This document shows, piece by piece, positions 36,718 to 45,280 of a stretch of DNA of 64,000 bases. Position numbers and translations under genes: made by a program. The first letter of the stretch is position 1; each line of letters begins with the position of its first letter. Below the pieces are notes generated by a model. That model had not been told where the DNA came from and did not search any database. It was given only the letters and a program-made list of their open reading frames with translations. The DNA is from Tsuneonella sp. CC-YZS046 (lineage in GTDB: Bacteria; Pseudomonadota; Alphaproteobacteria; Sphingomonadales; Sphingomonadaceae). The stretch covers positions 3,096,001-3,160,000 of the forward strand of contig NZ_CP141590.1 of the NCBI RefSeq assembly GCF_035581365.1, written 5' to 3'.

Positions 36718-38181
36718 GTGGGTGTGCCGATCAGTAAGCGAAACCGGCAGAAAACAGTGGTTTCCGGGGGCAAGCAGCCAAGCCGCCCGATTGTGCTCGG
36801 CGTTCTGGCATCCATCCTGGGCGGTTGCGCCGCCGATATTACCCCATCGCCGCGCTCGGCCTTCGCTCCCCTGCCGGAGATCGCGCTTGCCGATGGGCCG
36901 GCCCTGTGGCCGCGGGAAGAGTGGTGGAAAGACTACGGCAGCGCCGAGCTTGATGCATTCGTTGCCGAAGCCCTGCAATCCAACACCGATATCCAGACCG
37001 CGCTCGCGAGGGTCGAGCAGGCGCGCGGGCGCGCACGGAGCGCTGGCGCGCTTCTGTTTCCCGCCATCGGCCTTGAAGGCTCCGCGACCCGCAGCGACAG
37101 CAATCGAAGCCCGGCCAGTGAGCGATTCGGCCTCGATCTCGTGGCGTCGTATGAAGCGGACCTTTGGGGGCGCTACAGGGCGGACCGCGACGCCGCGCGC
37201 TTTTCATTGCTCGCCAGCCGGTTCGATCATCAGGCCTCCCGCCTGATCGTCATTTCCGACGTTGTCCTGAACTATGCCGCGCTGATGACGATACGCGAGC
37301 GGCAGGCGATCGGCCGGCTCAATCTCTCCGCCGCGCAACGCCTGCTCGCGCGCGTGGAAGCAATGGACAGGGTCGGCATGGCGCTTGTCGGTGATCTTGC
37401 ATCACAGCGCGCCCTCGTTGCGGGGGCGAAAGGCGATCTCGCCTTGCTGGATCAGGCAGAAGCCGAACTGCGTGCCGCGCTCGCATTGCTGCTGGGCCGG
37501 CCGGCCCAGAGCTTTACGGTGTCGGGCCTCGGGATCGATGCCCTGGCCAGCCTGCCCCGCGTTTCTCCCGGCCTGTCGTCCGAACTGCTGCTCCGCCGTC
37601 CCGACATCGCTGCGGCGGAAGCCGGGCTGGCGGCCGCAAGCGCCGACCTGCGCAGCGCCCGGGCCGCGATGCTGCCGCGCATCACCCTCACCGCAAGCGG
37701 CGGAGTCGAGGGTGGCACGTCGCCAAGCGCGGCCCTTTACAATCTGCTCGCGGGCCTCACCCAGCCCCTGATCGACCACGGCCGCCTGGCAGGAGCGCGA
37801 GATACGGCGGAAGGGCTGAGGCTTGAACGCGAAGCCGCCTATCGTGGCTCCATCCTGGTCGCGCTGTCGGAGGTGGAGCGCGATCTGAAGGCCATCGCCA
37901 GCCTCGACCGGGCGGTGGCCGAACTTGCAACCCAGGTAGCGGAAGCCGGCAAGGCTCTGGATGCCGCGGAAGCGCGTCACCGTGTCGGGGTCGAGGAAAT
38001 CATCGTTAGTCTGGATGCGCAACGCACACTTTACGCCGCGCGTGACCGGCTTGCCCAGATCAAAGGCAGTCGTCTCGCCTGGACGATCTCCCTCCAGCGG
38101 ACACTCGGCGGGGGATGGAGCCGTGAGGGGACCGATCTATCGTCGATTCTCCAGCCAGCCGATGAAAACACCATGCGATAG
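36718..38181 (+). CDS. NodT-family outer-membrane efflux lipoprotein
   Basis: A 487-residue TolC-like outer-membrane factor. The N terminus has a lipoprotein signal with lipobox ILGGC (about residue 41), then WWKDYGSAELDAFVAEAL and two long-helix repeats (TDIQTALARVEQARG, LDLVASYEADLWGRYRADRDAARF, and in the second half LSSELLLRRPDIAAAEAGLAAASADL). It should form the exit channel for the divergent RND pump. The GTG start is chosen for the AAAGGA upstream. Confidence 0.88.
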   Translation: MGVPISKRNRQKTVVSGGKQPSRPIVLGVLASILGGCAADITPSPRSAFAPLPEIALADGPALWPREEWWKDYGSAELDAFVAEALQSNTDIQTALARVEQARGRARSAGALLFPAIGLEGSATRSDSNRSPASERFGLDLVASYEADLWGRYRADRDAARFSLLASRFDHQASRLIVISDVVLNYAALMTIRERQAIGRLNLSAAQRLLARVEAMDRVGMALVGDLASQRALVAGAKGDLALLDQAEAELRAALALLLGRPAQSFTVSGLGIDALASLPRVSPGLSSELLLRRPDIAAAEAGLAAASADLRSARAAMLPRITLTASGGVEGGTSPSAALYNLLAGLTQPLIDHGRLAGARDTAEGLRLEREAAYRGSILVALSEVERDLKAIASLDRAVAELATQVAEAGKALDAAEARHRVGVEEIIVSLDAQRTLYAARDRLAQIKGSRLAWTISLQRTLGGGWSREGTDLSSILQPADENTMR

Positions 38182-38379
38182 GGCAATCAGAAGCTGTTTG
38201 ATTCGCAGTGGATCGAGCGGCTGAAATACAACCGTGTGGCAGACGACCCTATCGCCTGCCTCTTGGCAGATGCCTATATCGCCCGGCATGGCCCAGCCCG
38301 GCCGGAAACGGTGCTGGAAAGAGTGTTTGCGGACAAAGGGACGTGCCGTCGAAACGCGAGCGCGGTTTCGGCGGCCGGG
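38182..38379. other. Short gap with an open frame but no recognised gene
   Basis: The stretch between the NodT-like gene and the next gene has a plus-strand open frame that reads LFDSQWIERLKYN and DDPIACLLADAYIARHGPA before running antisense into the next gene. It looks gene-like in codon use but has no convincing start. It may be the remnant of a small gene. Confidence 0.25.
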
Positions 38380-38886
38380 TTACTTGATCAGGTCGGCGAT
38401 GTTGTTAGTGCGAAAACCGTCGGACATGTCCCGCTGCGCGCAAAGCCGCGCCTCATGCTCCCAACCCTCGCTGTCCTTGAACTTGAAAGACGTCCGGTCG
38501 GTGATGACCCAATCGGCGGTCGTCAACCAGTCGGCGGGAATGGGCGTGGGCGGCTCCGGCGCACGCGGCTCGCTGCAATAGTGCTTGACGTGGAAAGTTG
38601 TCGGGCCGGTCTGCTCGATCCCCTGAAAGGTGCAGAATGAGCTGCCCCAATACAACCCGTCGCGCCGCAGCAGCGCGGTAGTGGCATTCGATGCGGTCGC
38701 GCAAGTCGCATCCGTGCGGACGTAGTACCCTCTATCAAGGGGCAATTCGCTGATCGTCGCGGGGGTGAATGATGGGGCGCTCTCGGCCTCCTCTTCGGCC
38801 GCGCCAGTGCCGGACCACAAGGCGAAAGCACCGCCTGCTGCAACGACGCCGACGATGGCCAGTATCCGAATAGGCAAAGTGCTCAT
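38380..38886 (-). CDS. Hypothetical exported protein with four cysteines
   Basis: A 168-residue protein of unknown function. Residues 7-25 form a hydrophobic segment (IRILAIVGVVAAGGAFALW) that is a signal peptide or anchor, so the rest is periplasmic. Four Cys (in DATCATAS, SSFCTFQ, KHYCSEP and ARLCAQ) could make two disulfides. A Pro-rich stretch (APEPPTPIP) lies near residue 112. It stands alone between the efflux genes and tRNA-Gly. No family recognised. Confidence 0.6.
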   Translation of the reverse strand: MSTLPIRILAIVGVVAAGGAFALWSGTGAAEEEAESAPSFTPATISELPLDRGYYVRTDATCATASNATTALLRRDGLYWGSSFCTFQGIEQTGPTTFHVKHYCSEPRAPEPPTPIPADWLTTADWVITDRTSFKFKDSEGWEHEARLCAQRDMSDGFRTNNIADLIK

Positions 38887-39064
38887 GTGCTCGCCCCCGA
38901 TGGATGCTCCGCAATAGCAACAACATGATTAAAACATACGGGAGCTGCGAATGCCAGATAATTGCCGGCGGCGATGAGGTCGCCCACACGTCTTGCTCAT
39001 CAGATGAAAAAGTGCGTTCCAGCCCCTCCTGACTGATAAAACTATTGTAATTTTGGGAGGAAAC

Positions 39065-39139
39065 TGGAGCGGGCGAAGGGATTCGAACCCTCGACCCCAA
39101 CCTTGGCAAGGTTGTGCTCTACCCCTGAGCTACGCCCGC
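39065..39139 (-). tRNA. tRNA-Gly (anticodon GCC)
   Basis: A complete cloverleaf on the minus strand. The acceptor stem is GCGGGCG with CGCCCGC, the D arm contains AGCTCAGGGGTAGAGC, the anticodon arm is CCTTGCCAAGG with anticodon GCC, the T arm is GGGTTCGAATCCC, the discriminator is T, and CCA is encoded. No integrase or att-like repeat is seen nearby. Confidence 0.97.
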
Positions 39140-39312
39140 TCTGGCGCTGGGTCCGCCAAATCGCCAAGAGGCTGCGGACCGGGTGAGGCGCGCGGTTAGC
39201 ATCGGCTTCGCAGCCCGGCAAGGGGAAAAACGCTCTTGCATTGCGGCCCTTCACAAATGCACCCGGAAGCCCACATAAGGCTATCGAACGGATTGACGCG
39301 GGGAGTTGAGAC

Positions 39313-40230
39313 TTGGCGAGCATGGGCTTGAATATAGACGAGCAGAAAGCGGTCGAACGCTTCCGCCGGGATGTGGCCGAACCATCCATGTCGAAGCTCG
39401 TCATTCTCGACTTCTGGGCGGAATGGTGCGGGCCGTGCAAGGCGCTGGCCCCGGTGCTGGAAAAGGTCGCGGCCGAATATGCCGACAAGGGCGTGGTGCT
39501 GGCCAAGCTCAATGTCGATGAGGAACCCTTCATCGCCGCGCAGTTCCAGGTCAAGTCGATCCCCACCGTCTATGCGATCTTCCAGGGGCAGCCGGTGGCC
39601 GACCTTACCGGCGCGCGCGGCGAATCGCAGCTGCGGCAGGTGCTGGACCAGATCCTCGCCAAGCTGCCCGTGCAGCCAGGCGACGATGAGGGCGCCGCCG
39701 GGCAGGATATTACGCCGCTGCTGGAGATGGGCGAAGAGGTGTTGGCCAGCGGCGATGCCGAAAGAGCGGCCGGTATCTTTACCCAGATCGTGGAGATGGC
39801 GCCGGACAATGCCGCCGCCTGGGCCGGAAACCTGCGCGCGCTGATCGCGGCGGGGCGGATCGAGGAAGCCCGCACCCTGCTCGATTCGCTTCCCGAAGAG
39901 CTGGCGGACGATCCGCAGATCGCCAAGGCCCGCTCCGCGCTCGAGCTGGCGGCGGATGCGCCGGACGACAGCGAATTGCAGGCCCTGCGCGCCGCCGCTG
40001 CCGAACGGCCCGCGGACATGGATGCGCAGTTCGCCTTCGCCAATGCCGCCTATGCGGCCGGTTCGCGCGACGAGGCGGCGGATGTGCTGCTGAAAATGGT
40101 GCAGGCCGACAATGGCTGGAATGAAGGCGCCGCCAGGGCCAAGCTGCTGCAGATCTTCGAGGCGGTCGGGCTGGAAGACCCCTGGGTCGCCGGAACCCGC
40201 CGCCGCCTTTCGACCATCCTGTTCGGGTGA
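39313..40230 (+). CDS. YbbN/CnoX-like thioredoxin-domain co-chaperone
   Basis: A 305-residue protein with an N-terminal thioredoxin domain (WAEWCGPCKALAPVL at about residues 36-50, cis-Pro in VKSIPTVYAI) and a C-terminal tetratricopeptide-like helical half (about 130-305). This is the CnoX/YbbN layout, which protects chaperone clients from overoxidation. Here the active site keeps both Cys (CGPC), unlike E. coli CnoX. The TTG start at 39313 has GGGAG 7 bases upstream; the ATG at 39322 would be too far from it. The Lon-N gene follows 17 bases downstream. Confidence 0.87.
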   Translation: MASMGLNIDEQKAVERFRRDVAEPSMSKLVILDFWAEWCGPCKALAPVLEKVAAEYADKGVVLAKLNVDEEPFIAAQFQVKSIPTVYAIFQGQPVADLTGARGESQLRQVLDQILAKLPVQPGDDEGAAGQDITPLLEMGEEVLASGDAERAAGIFTQIVEMAPDNAAAWAGNLRALIAAGRIEEARTLLDSLPEELADDPQIAKARSALELAADAPDDSELQALRAAAAERPADMDAQFAFANAAYAAGSRDEAADVLLKMVQADNGWNEGAARAKLLQIFEAVGLEDPWVAGTRRRLSTILFG

Positions 40231-40247
40231 ATCGCGGGAAGGGCCGA

Positions 40248-40865
40248 ATGGAACGCAGCCGCCTCTCCATCTTCCCTCTGTCGGGCGTGATTCTGTTCCC
40301 GGGCCTGCAATTGCCGCTGCATATCTTCGAGCCGCGCTATAGCGCGATGGTGCGCGATGCATTGGCGCGCGATCGCAGGATCGCGATGATCCAGCCGCAG
40401 GCCCCGGGGGAAGGGGCGCCGCTCTTCGCCGTTGGATGCGTCGGGCGGATCGGCGAGGTGGAGGCGCTGGAGGACGAGCGCTTCAACATCGTACTGGAAG
40501 GCGAGCATCGCTTCCGCCTGTTGCGCGAGCTGGATGTGGCGACGCCTTTCCGCCAGATCGAGGGCGAATTCCTGCCGGATGAGGAATTCGAGAGCCTGAG
40601 CGCGGTCGAGCGCGCTTCCTTCGAGCATGAGGCGCGCGCCTTCGCCGATGCGCAGGGCTACAGCGTCGATTGGGATTCGGTGGCGCGGCTCGACGATGTG
40701 TCGCTGATAAACGGCGTGTCGCAGATCGCGCCGTTCGACGCGGCGGCGAAACAGGCGCTTCTCGAAGCCGCTGACCTGCCGGCGCGATGCGAATTGCTGG
40801 TGCAGCTCATGCGCTTCTTCAGCCGCCGCAATGGCGACGAGGACGATTCGGTCACGCTGCAATGA
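40248..40865 (+). CDS. Lon N-terminal (LON substrate-binding) domain protein
   Basis: A 205-residue protein that has only the N-terminal substrate-binding domain of Lon protease (SIFPLSGVILFPGLQLPLHIFEPRYSAMV, GCVGRIGEVEALEDERFNIVLEGEHRFRLL) and no ATPase or peptidase part. Its role is not established. The ATG at 40248 is preferred, with GGGAAGGG upstream; a GTG at 40227 would overlap the stop of the previous gene. It forms an operon with the YbbN-like gene and is convergent with marC. Confidence 0.87.
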   Translation: MERSRLSIFPLSGVILFPGLQLPLHIFEPRYSAMVRDALARDRRIAMIQPQAPGEGAPLFAVGCVGRIGEVEALEDERFNIVLEGEHRFRLLRELDVATPFRQIEGEFLPDEEFESLSAVERASFEHEARAFADAQGYSVDWDSVARLDDVSLINGVSQIAPFDAAAKQALLEAADLPARCELLVQLMRFFSRRNGDEDDSVTLQ

Positions 40866-40883
40866 TCCGGAGCGCCGGTCTTG

Positions 40884-41507
40884 CTACAAGTGCAGCGCCG
40901 CCCGCACGCCATCGATGACATATTGCGCGGCCAGCGCGCCGAGCAGGACCCCCAGCATGCGGGAAATCACCGCTTCCGCCCGGCTGCCCAGCAGGCGCAT
41001 CAGCGGCCGGGCCAGCAACAGGGCGAGCGCGGTGACGAGCAGCACGGCGCCCAATGCGCCCAGCACCACGAACGTGCTGCCCAGCCCTTCGGCGCGGCCC
41101 ATCAGCAGCATCACGGTGGCGATCGAGCCTGGCCCTGCGATCATCGGCATGGCCATGGGGAAGACGGAGACATCCTCCACCTCGGGCGTGGCCTGAAGCT
41201 GCTCCACGCGCCGTTCCCGCCGCTCGGTGCGCTTCTCGAACACCATCTCCAGCGCGATCACGAACAGCATGATGCCGCCCGCGATGCGGAACGCGTCCAG
41301 CTCGATATGCAGGGCGGACAGCAGGCGTTCCCCCAGCAGCGCGAAGAACGCCAGCACGCCGGTGGAGATCACGATGGCGCGGATCGCCATCTCGCGGAAC
41401 TGCGCTTCAGGCGCGCCGCGCGCCATGCCCGCGTAGATCGGCGCGCATCCGATCGGATCGATGACCACGAACAGGGTGACGAATGCCGAGACGAAGAGAT
41501 CGGCCAT
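40884..41507 (-). CDS. MarC-family integral membrane protein
   Basis: A 207-residue inner-membrane protein with six hydrophobic helices, starting MADLFVSAFVTLFVVIDPIG with the family motif VDPIG. The repeat of this motif appears as PMAMPMIAGPGSIATVMLL. MarC proteins were once linked to multiple drug resistance, but no role is proven. The ATG at 41507 comes 1 base after the stop of the lipoprotein gene before it, so it is the third gene of a folD-lipoprotein-marC run; longer readings into the upstream gene are not supported. Confidence 0.87.
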   Translation of the reverse strand: MADLFVSAFVTLFVVIDPIGCAPIYAGMARGAPEAQFREMAIRAIVISTGVLAFFALLGERLLSALHIELDAFRIAGGIMLFVIALEMVFEKRTERRERRVEQLQATPEVEDVSVFPMAMPMIAGPGSIATVMLLMGRAEGLGSTFVVLGALGAVLLVTALALLLARPLMRLLGSRAEAVISRMLGVLLGALAAQYVIDGVRAALHL

Positions 41508-41508
41508 C

Positions 41509-42264
41509 TCAGCCGGGGCAGGCGGCAGCGGATGGTTCTCCGGCGCTTTCCGGTGCGGCGATCGGCAAGCGGAGCACCTCCTCGCGGCTTTCGCCCGGCC
41601 CGCGCGAGATGGTGGCAATGAACACCCGCCCGCATTGGGGATCGTTCCGCACGCTCCAGTCGAGCGACCGGTCCCGGCTGATGCCGGTCCGTTCGGCTGC
41701 GGCGCCCGGCCCGGTGGTTTCGCTCGCGGGCGGCAGCGGCTTGCATGACGCGACGCGCGCATCCAGCATATCCGGCACGGGCAGGGGTTCTGCGATGCTT
41801 CCGCGTTGGGTCACGGTCCAGCGGTAGCTGCCGTCTTCCTGCCTGGCCCATGCCGTGACATAGCGGCCGTGCAGCCCGCCCGCCTGCTGCCATGCCCCCT
41901 GGCTGATCGCCAGCGAGCCGTCGCAGCTCGACCACACCGAATAGGGTTGCCAGCTCAAACCCGCGGGCGGATTGGCCCGGCCTTTCAGCCATGCCTGGGC
42001 CGGGGTCGGCTGGGGTTCGAACAGCACGGCGTCCTTGGCGGCATATTCCGTGAAGGCCGCCCATTGGCCGCGATCCTTCACCGCGCGTGCGAACCCGAGA
42101 TCCGTGGCGATCACCTTGCTGGGGTTGGCATAGCCGCCGCCCGGTCCGCCCGGTCCCGGCGGCCCGCCGCCTCCCGGACCCCCGCCGGGGCCGGGCCTCA
42201 TGCCCCCGCCGCAGGCCGCCAGCAGGCCGCATAAAGCCAGTGCGAGCGCTGCCCGGCGCGACAT
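41509..42264 (-). CDS. Lipoprotein with DUF4440/SnoaL-like domain
   Basis: A 251-residue lipoprotein: [20 protein letters not shown] gives a signal with lipobox LAAC, followed by a Gly/Pro-rich linker of about 30 residues. The domain ANPSKVIATDLGFARAVKDRGQWAAFTEYAAKDAVLFEP then resembles DUF4440 (NTF2-fold) proteins. The last 80 residues, rich in Cys pairs (VASCKPL, PQCGRV, AACPG), match no family I recognise. The start overlaps the folD stop by one base (TGATG). The function is unknown. Confidence 0.75.
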   Translation of the reverse strand: MSRRAALALALCGLLAACGGGMRPGPGGGPGGGGPPGPGGPGGGYANPSKVIATDLGFARAVKDRGQWAAFTEYAAKDAVLFEPQPTPAQAWLKGRANPPAGLSWQPYSVWSSCDGSLAISQGAWQQAGGLHGRYVTAWARQEDGSYRWTVTQRGSIAEPLPVPDMLDARVASCKPLPPASETTGPGAAAERTGISRDRSLDWSVRNDPQCGRVFIATISRGPGESREEVLRLPIAAPESAGEPSAAACPG

Positions 42265-43157
42265 CACAACGCGCCCATCGCCAGTGGCAGGCCCTCGTTG
42301 CGATAGGCGGCGACCAGCGCATTGCGCAGCAGCACCGCGATGGTCATCGGGCCGACCCCGCCGGGAACCGGGGTGATGGCGCCCGCAACCTCTTTCGCTC
42401 CAGCGAAATCGACGTCTCCGACCAGCCGCGTCTTGCCTTCCTCCGCTCCGGGCACGCGATTGATCCCGACATCGATCACGATGGCGCCGGGCTTGATCCA
42501 GTCCGCCTTCACCATTTCCGGGCGGCCCACCGCCGCCACCACGATATCGGCCCGGCGCACGACACCGGGCAGATCCTTGGTGCGGCTGTGCGCCACGGTC
42601 ACGGTGCAGCTTTCCTGGGTCAGCAATTGCGCCATCGGCTTGCCCACGATGTTGGAGCGGCCGATCACCACGGCGTCGAGGCCCGCAAGATCGCCCAGCC
42701 GGTCCTTCAGCAGCATCAGGCAACCGAGCGGCGTGCAGGGAACGAAGCCTTCCTGGCCAACCGCCAGCCGGCCCGCGTTGATGATGTGGAAGCCGTCCAC
42801 ATCCTTGTCGGGCGAGATGGTGGAAATCACCTTCTGCTCGTCGAGATGGGCGGGCAGGGGAAGCTGGACCAGGATGCCGTCCACCGCCGGGTCCCGATTG
42901 AGCCGGTCGATCAGCGCCAGCAGTTCTTCCTCGGTCGCGGTGTCGGGCAGCTTGTGCTCGAAGCTGGCCATATGGGCGGCGATGGTCGCCTTGCCCTTGG
43001 ACCGGACATAGACCTGGCTGGCCGGGTCCTCGCCCACCAGCACTACGGCGAGGCCCGCCTTGCGCCCTGCCTTCTGCTCGAACTGGGCGGCCAGCACGCT
43101 GACCCTGTTCCGCAATCCTTCCGCGAATGCCTTGCCGTCGATCAATTGCGCGGTCAT
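42264..43157 (-). CDS. folD: Methylenetetrahydrofolate dehydrogenase/cyclohydrolase FolD
   Basis: FolD interconverts 5,10-methylene- and 10-formyl-tetrahydrofolate with NADP for purine and formyl-Met synthesis, in the cytoplasm. The 297-residue product has [16 protein letters not shown] with the catalytic Lys, the signature [16 protein letters not shown], the NADP site [16 protein letters not shown] and the C-terminal [17 protein letters not shown]. Length is normal. It heads a run with a lipoprotein gene and marC, and lies 15 bases after the yggT stop. Confidence 0.95.
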   Translation of the reverse strand: MTAQLIDGKAFAEGLRNRVSVLAAQFEQKAGRKAGLAVVLVGEDPASQVYVRSKGKATIAAHMASFEHKLPDTATEEELLALIDRLNRDPAVDGILVQLPLPAHLDEQKVISTISPDKDVDGFHIINAGRLAVGQEGFVPCTPLGCLMLLKDRLGDLAGLDAVVIGRSNIVGKPMAQLLTQESCTVTVAHSRTKDLPGVVRRADIVVAAVGRPEMVKADWIKPGAIVIDVGINRVPGAEEGKTRLVGDVDFAGAKEVAGAITPVPGGVGPMTIAVLLRNALVAAYRNEGLPLAMGAL

Positions 43158-43172
43158 TCGTCCACCTCCCGC

Positions 43173-43466
43173 CTAGAGAGCCGCCACGGCCATGTTGCCG
43201 AGCACGATTCGCAGGATCTGCAGCAGGATGATGAGCACCATGGGCGAGAGGTCGAGCATGCCCGTATCCGGCATGAATCTCCGGATCGGCTTGAGCAGCG
43301 GATCGAGCAGGGCGTTCACTGCCTTCCACAGCGAGGCCACAAGGTCGTTATGCGTGTTCACGACATTGAACGAGATCAGCAGGCTCAGCACGAATTGCAC
43401 GATCACCAGCATGACCACGATCGAGATCAGGTAGCCGATTATTTCGACCAGCGTGTAAAGCAGCAA
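43173..43466 (-). CDS. YggT-family membrane protein
   Basis: A 97-residue inner-membrane protein with two YggT helices (EIIGYLISIVVMLVIVQFVLS and LSPMVLIILLQILRIVLG) around the conserved loop DPLLKPIRRFMPD. It is related to chloroplast CCB3/YLMG proteins and is linked to cell envelope or division in bacteria. A TTG at 43466, with GGAAAGG 7 bases before it, gives the usual family length; an upstream ATG at 43568 adds a non-conserved extension. It lies directly before folD. Confidence 0.85.
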   Translation of the reverse strand: MLLYTLVEIIGYLISIVVMLVIVQFVLSLLISFNVVNTHNDLVASLWKAVNALLDPLLKPIRRFMPDTGMLDLSPMVLIILLQILRIVLGNMAVAAL

Positions 43467-43539
43467 GGGGAAGCCTTTCCTTGGGAGGCGGATGGCTGCT
43501 GTTAGCCGAGCATATGGCGCTTGTTCAACCGATAGTGGC

Positions 43540-44097
43540 TCAGCCCGCAGGTTTCCCATCCTCGCCAAGGGTGCTCTGCACGATCTGCCAGCGCAACTGG
43601 TCGATCGTGGCGCCGGGCACGTCGTTGACCCGGCGCAGCGTCAGGGTGCCGGGCTGCGCGGTGCTGTCATGGCGCAACGTCACCTGGACCGTGCAATAGA
43701 GCGACCCCGCGGCGCCTTCCTCGGCCACTTCCCCGATGTCCAGCTTGACCCCCTCCATGCCGCCGAAGCGCTTTGCCAGCATGGCGCCATCCACCCCGTT
43801 GTCCTTGTTCCAGGCCCGGGCGGCCTGCCGATACTGGCTGGTGAACAGGGCATCGGAATAGAACAGGGCCACCGTGGCGCAGTCCCGGCTGTTCAGCCGC
43901 GCGGCGCGCAGGTCGGTCGGGATCGGCGGGGCGTCCGTGGGCGCGGCAGAGGGGGAAGCTGCCGCCACCGGCCGGCCGGCAGCGGGGGTGGTTTCGCGCG
44001 GTTCCGGCGGAGCGGGTTTCTTCTCGCAGGCGGCAAGCGCGATCAGGGCGAGGGCGGCAGCGCCGGCAGCGAAGGAACGTGACGGGGTCATGCCCAT
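43540..44097 (-). CDS. Hypothetical lipoprotein
   Basis: A 185-residue protein of unknown function with a lipoprotein signal (GAAALALIALAAC, lipobox LAAC near residue 24), a Pro/Ala-rich linker of about 35 residues and a globular domain (LRAARLNSRDCATVALFYSDALF, GSLYCTVQVTLRHD). The two Cys of the domain may form a disulfide. It lies between argB and yggT on the same strand, and its 3' end runs 29 bases past the upstream in-frame ATG of yggT, which supports the shorter yggT start. Confidence 0.65.
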   Translation of the reverse strand: MGMTPSRSFAAGAAALALIALAACEKKPAPPEPRETTPAAGRPVAAASPSAAPTDAPPIPTDLRAARLNSRDCATVALFYSDALFTSQYRQAARAWNKDNGVDGAMLAKRFGGMEGVKLDIGEVAEEGAAGSLYCTVQVTLRHDSTAQPGTLTLRRVNDVPGATIDQLRWQIVQSTLGEDGKPAG

Positions 44098-44151
44098 CCG
44101 ACGCGCCGAGGCGCGTATCGTTCCCGCCGCCCGCTCAGGCGGCGGCCGCGC

Positions 44152-45063
44152 TCAGGCGCGGATCAGCGTGCCCGCCCCGCGCGAGGTGAAGATTTCCAGC
44201 AGCATGGCGTGGGGCACGCGGCCATCCAGCACGACCGCCGCTTCGCAGCCCGCTTCCACCGCATGGACGCAGGTTTCCAGCTTCGGGATCATGCCGCCGC
44301 TGATCGTGCCGTCTTCGCGCAGCCGTTCGATGTCGGCGGGCGTCAGGTCGGTCAGCAGGTTCCTGTCCTTGTCCAGCACCCCGGCCACGTCGGTCAGCAG
44401 GAACAGCCGCGCCGCGCCCAGCGCCGCGGCGATCGCCCCGGCCATGGTATCGGCATTGATATTGTAGGTGTGCCCATCCGTGCCCGCGCCGATCGGGGCC
44501 ACCACGGGGATCATCCCGGCCTTGCTCGCGGTTTCGAGGAGAGTGGTGTCGACATGCGAAGGCTCGCCGACAAAACCCAGATCGACCGCCTGTTCGATAT
44601 TGCTGTCGGGGTCCTTGGTGGTGCGCGTCACCTTGGTGGCGGTGACCAGCCCGCCATCCTTGCCGGAAACGCCCAGCGCCTTGCCCCCGGCATTGGCGAT
44701 CCAGCTCACCAGTTCCTTGTTGATGGCGCCGCACAGCACCATTTCCGCCACTTCGGCGGTGGCCTTGTCCGTCACCCGCAACCCGTCCACGAAACGGGAT
44801 TCGACGCCCAGCTTCTTGAGCATCGCGCCGATCTGCGGGCCGCCGCCATGCACCACGACAGGATTGATGCCGACCGCCTTGAGCAACACGATATCTTCCG
44901 CGAAATCGCGCGCGGCTTCCGGGTCGCCCATCGCATGGCCGCCATATTTCACCACGAAGGTCCGGCCTGCATAGCGCTGCAGGTAAGGCAGCGCGTCGAC
45001 CAGCACTTCCGCCTTGGCGAGCATTGCCCGATTGTCCGCTTCCGCGCCGTTCACCGCATTCAT
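44152..45063 (-). CDS. argB: Acetylglutamate kinase ArgB
   Basis: ArgB phosphorylates N-acetylglutamate with ATP, the second step of arginine synthesis, in the cytoplasm. The 303-residue protein has [12 protein letters not shown] with the catalytic Lys, [47 protein letters not shown] and [17 protein letters not shown]. Its N-terminal helix before the kinase core is typical of the arginine-inhibited hexameric form. The ATG at 45063 is set by AAAGGA 8 bases before it. Divergent from guaA. Confidence 0.95.
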   Translation of the reverse strand: MNAVNGAEADNRAMLAKAEVLVDALPYLQRYAGRTFVVKYGGHAMGDPEAARDFAEDIVLLKAVGINPVVVHGGGPQIGAMLKKLGVESRFVDGLRVTDKATAEVAEMVLCGAINKELVSWIANAGGKALGVSGKDGGLVTATKVTRTTKDPDSNIEQAVDLGFVGEPSHVDTTLLETASKAGMIPVVAPIGAGTDGHTYNINADTMAGAIAAALGAARLFLLTDVAGVLDKDRNLLTDLTPADIERLREDGTISGGMIPKLETCVHAVEAGCEAAVVLDGRVPHAMLLEIFTSRGAGTLIRA

Positions 45064-45280
45064 GCCGAAAATCCTTTCATCGCCATGTGGCGTGAAACCA
45101 CCTTGCCGCGGCCTGTCCCGTTGCAGGCGGAAGAATCGGGAAGACGCCGTAGAAGGCGGATAGTCGCAAAAATCAATCCATCGAATGCGCCGGCCATCGA
45201 CCGGAGCGGCAAAGACCCGGAAATTCATGGCTTCTATCCATCGCTGGACAGCGCCCTTTGCCCGACCTAACGGATCGCGG

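Noticed and set aside
39065-39139. tRNA-Gly as attachment site of an integrated element
   Set aside because: No integrase, no repeat of the tRNA 3' end and ordinary genes on both sides.
41509-43329. 606-residue reading that would fuse an upstream stretch to the lipoprotein
   Set aside because: The upstream 350 residues are the shifted frame of folD; a lipoprotein signal starts cleanly at 42264.
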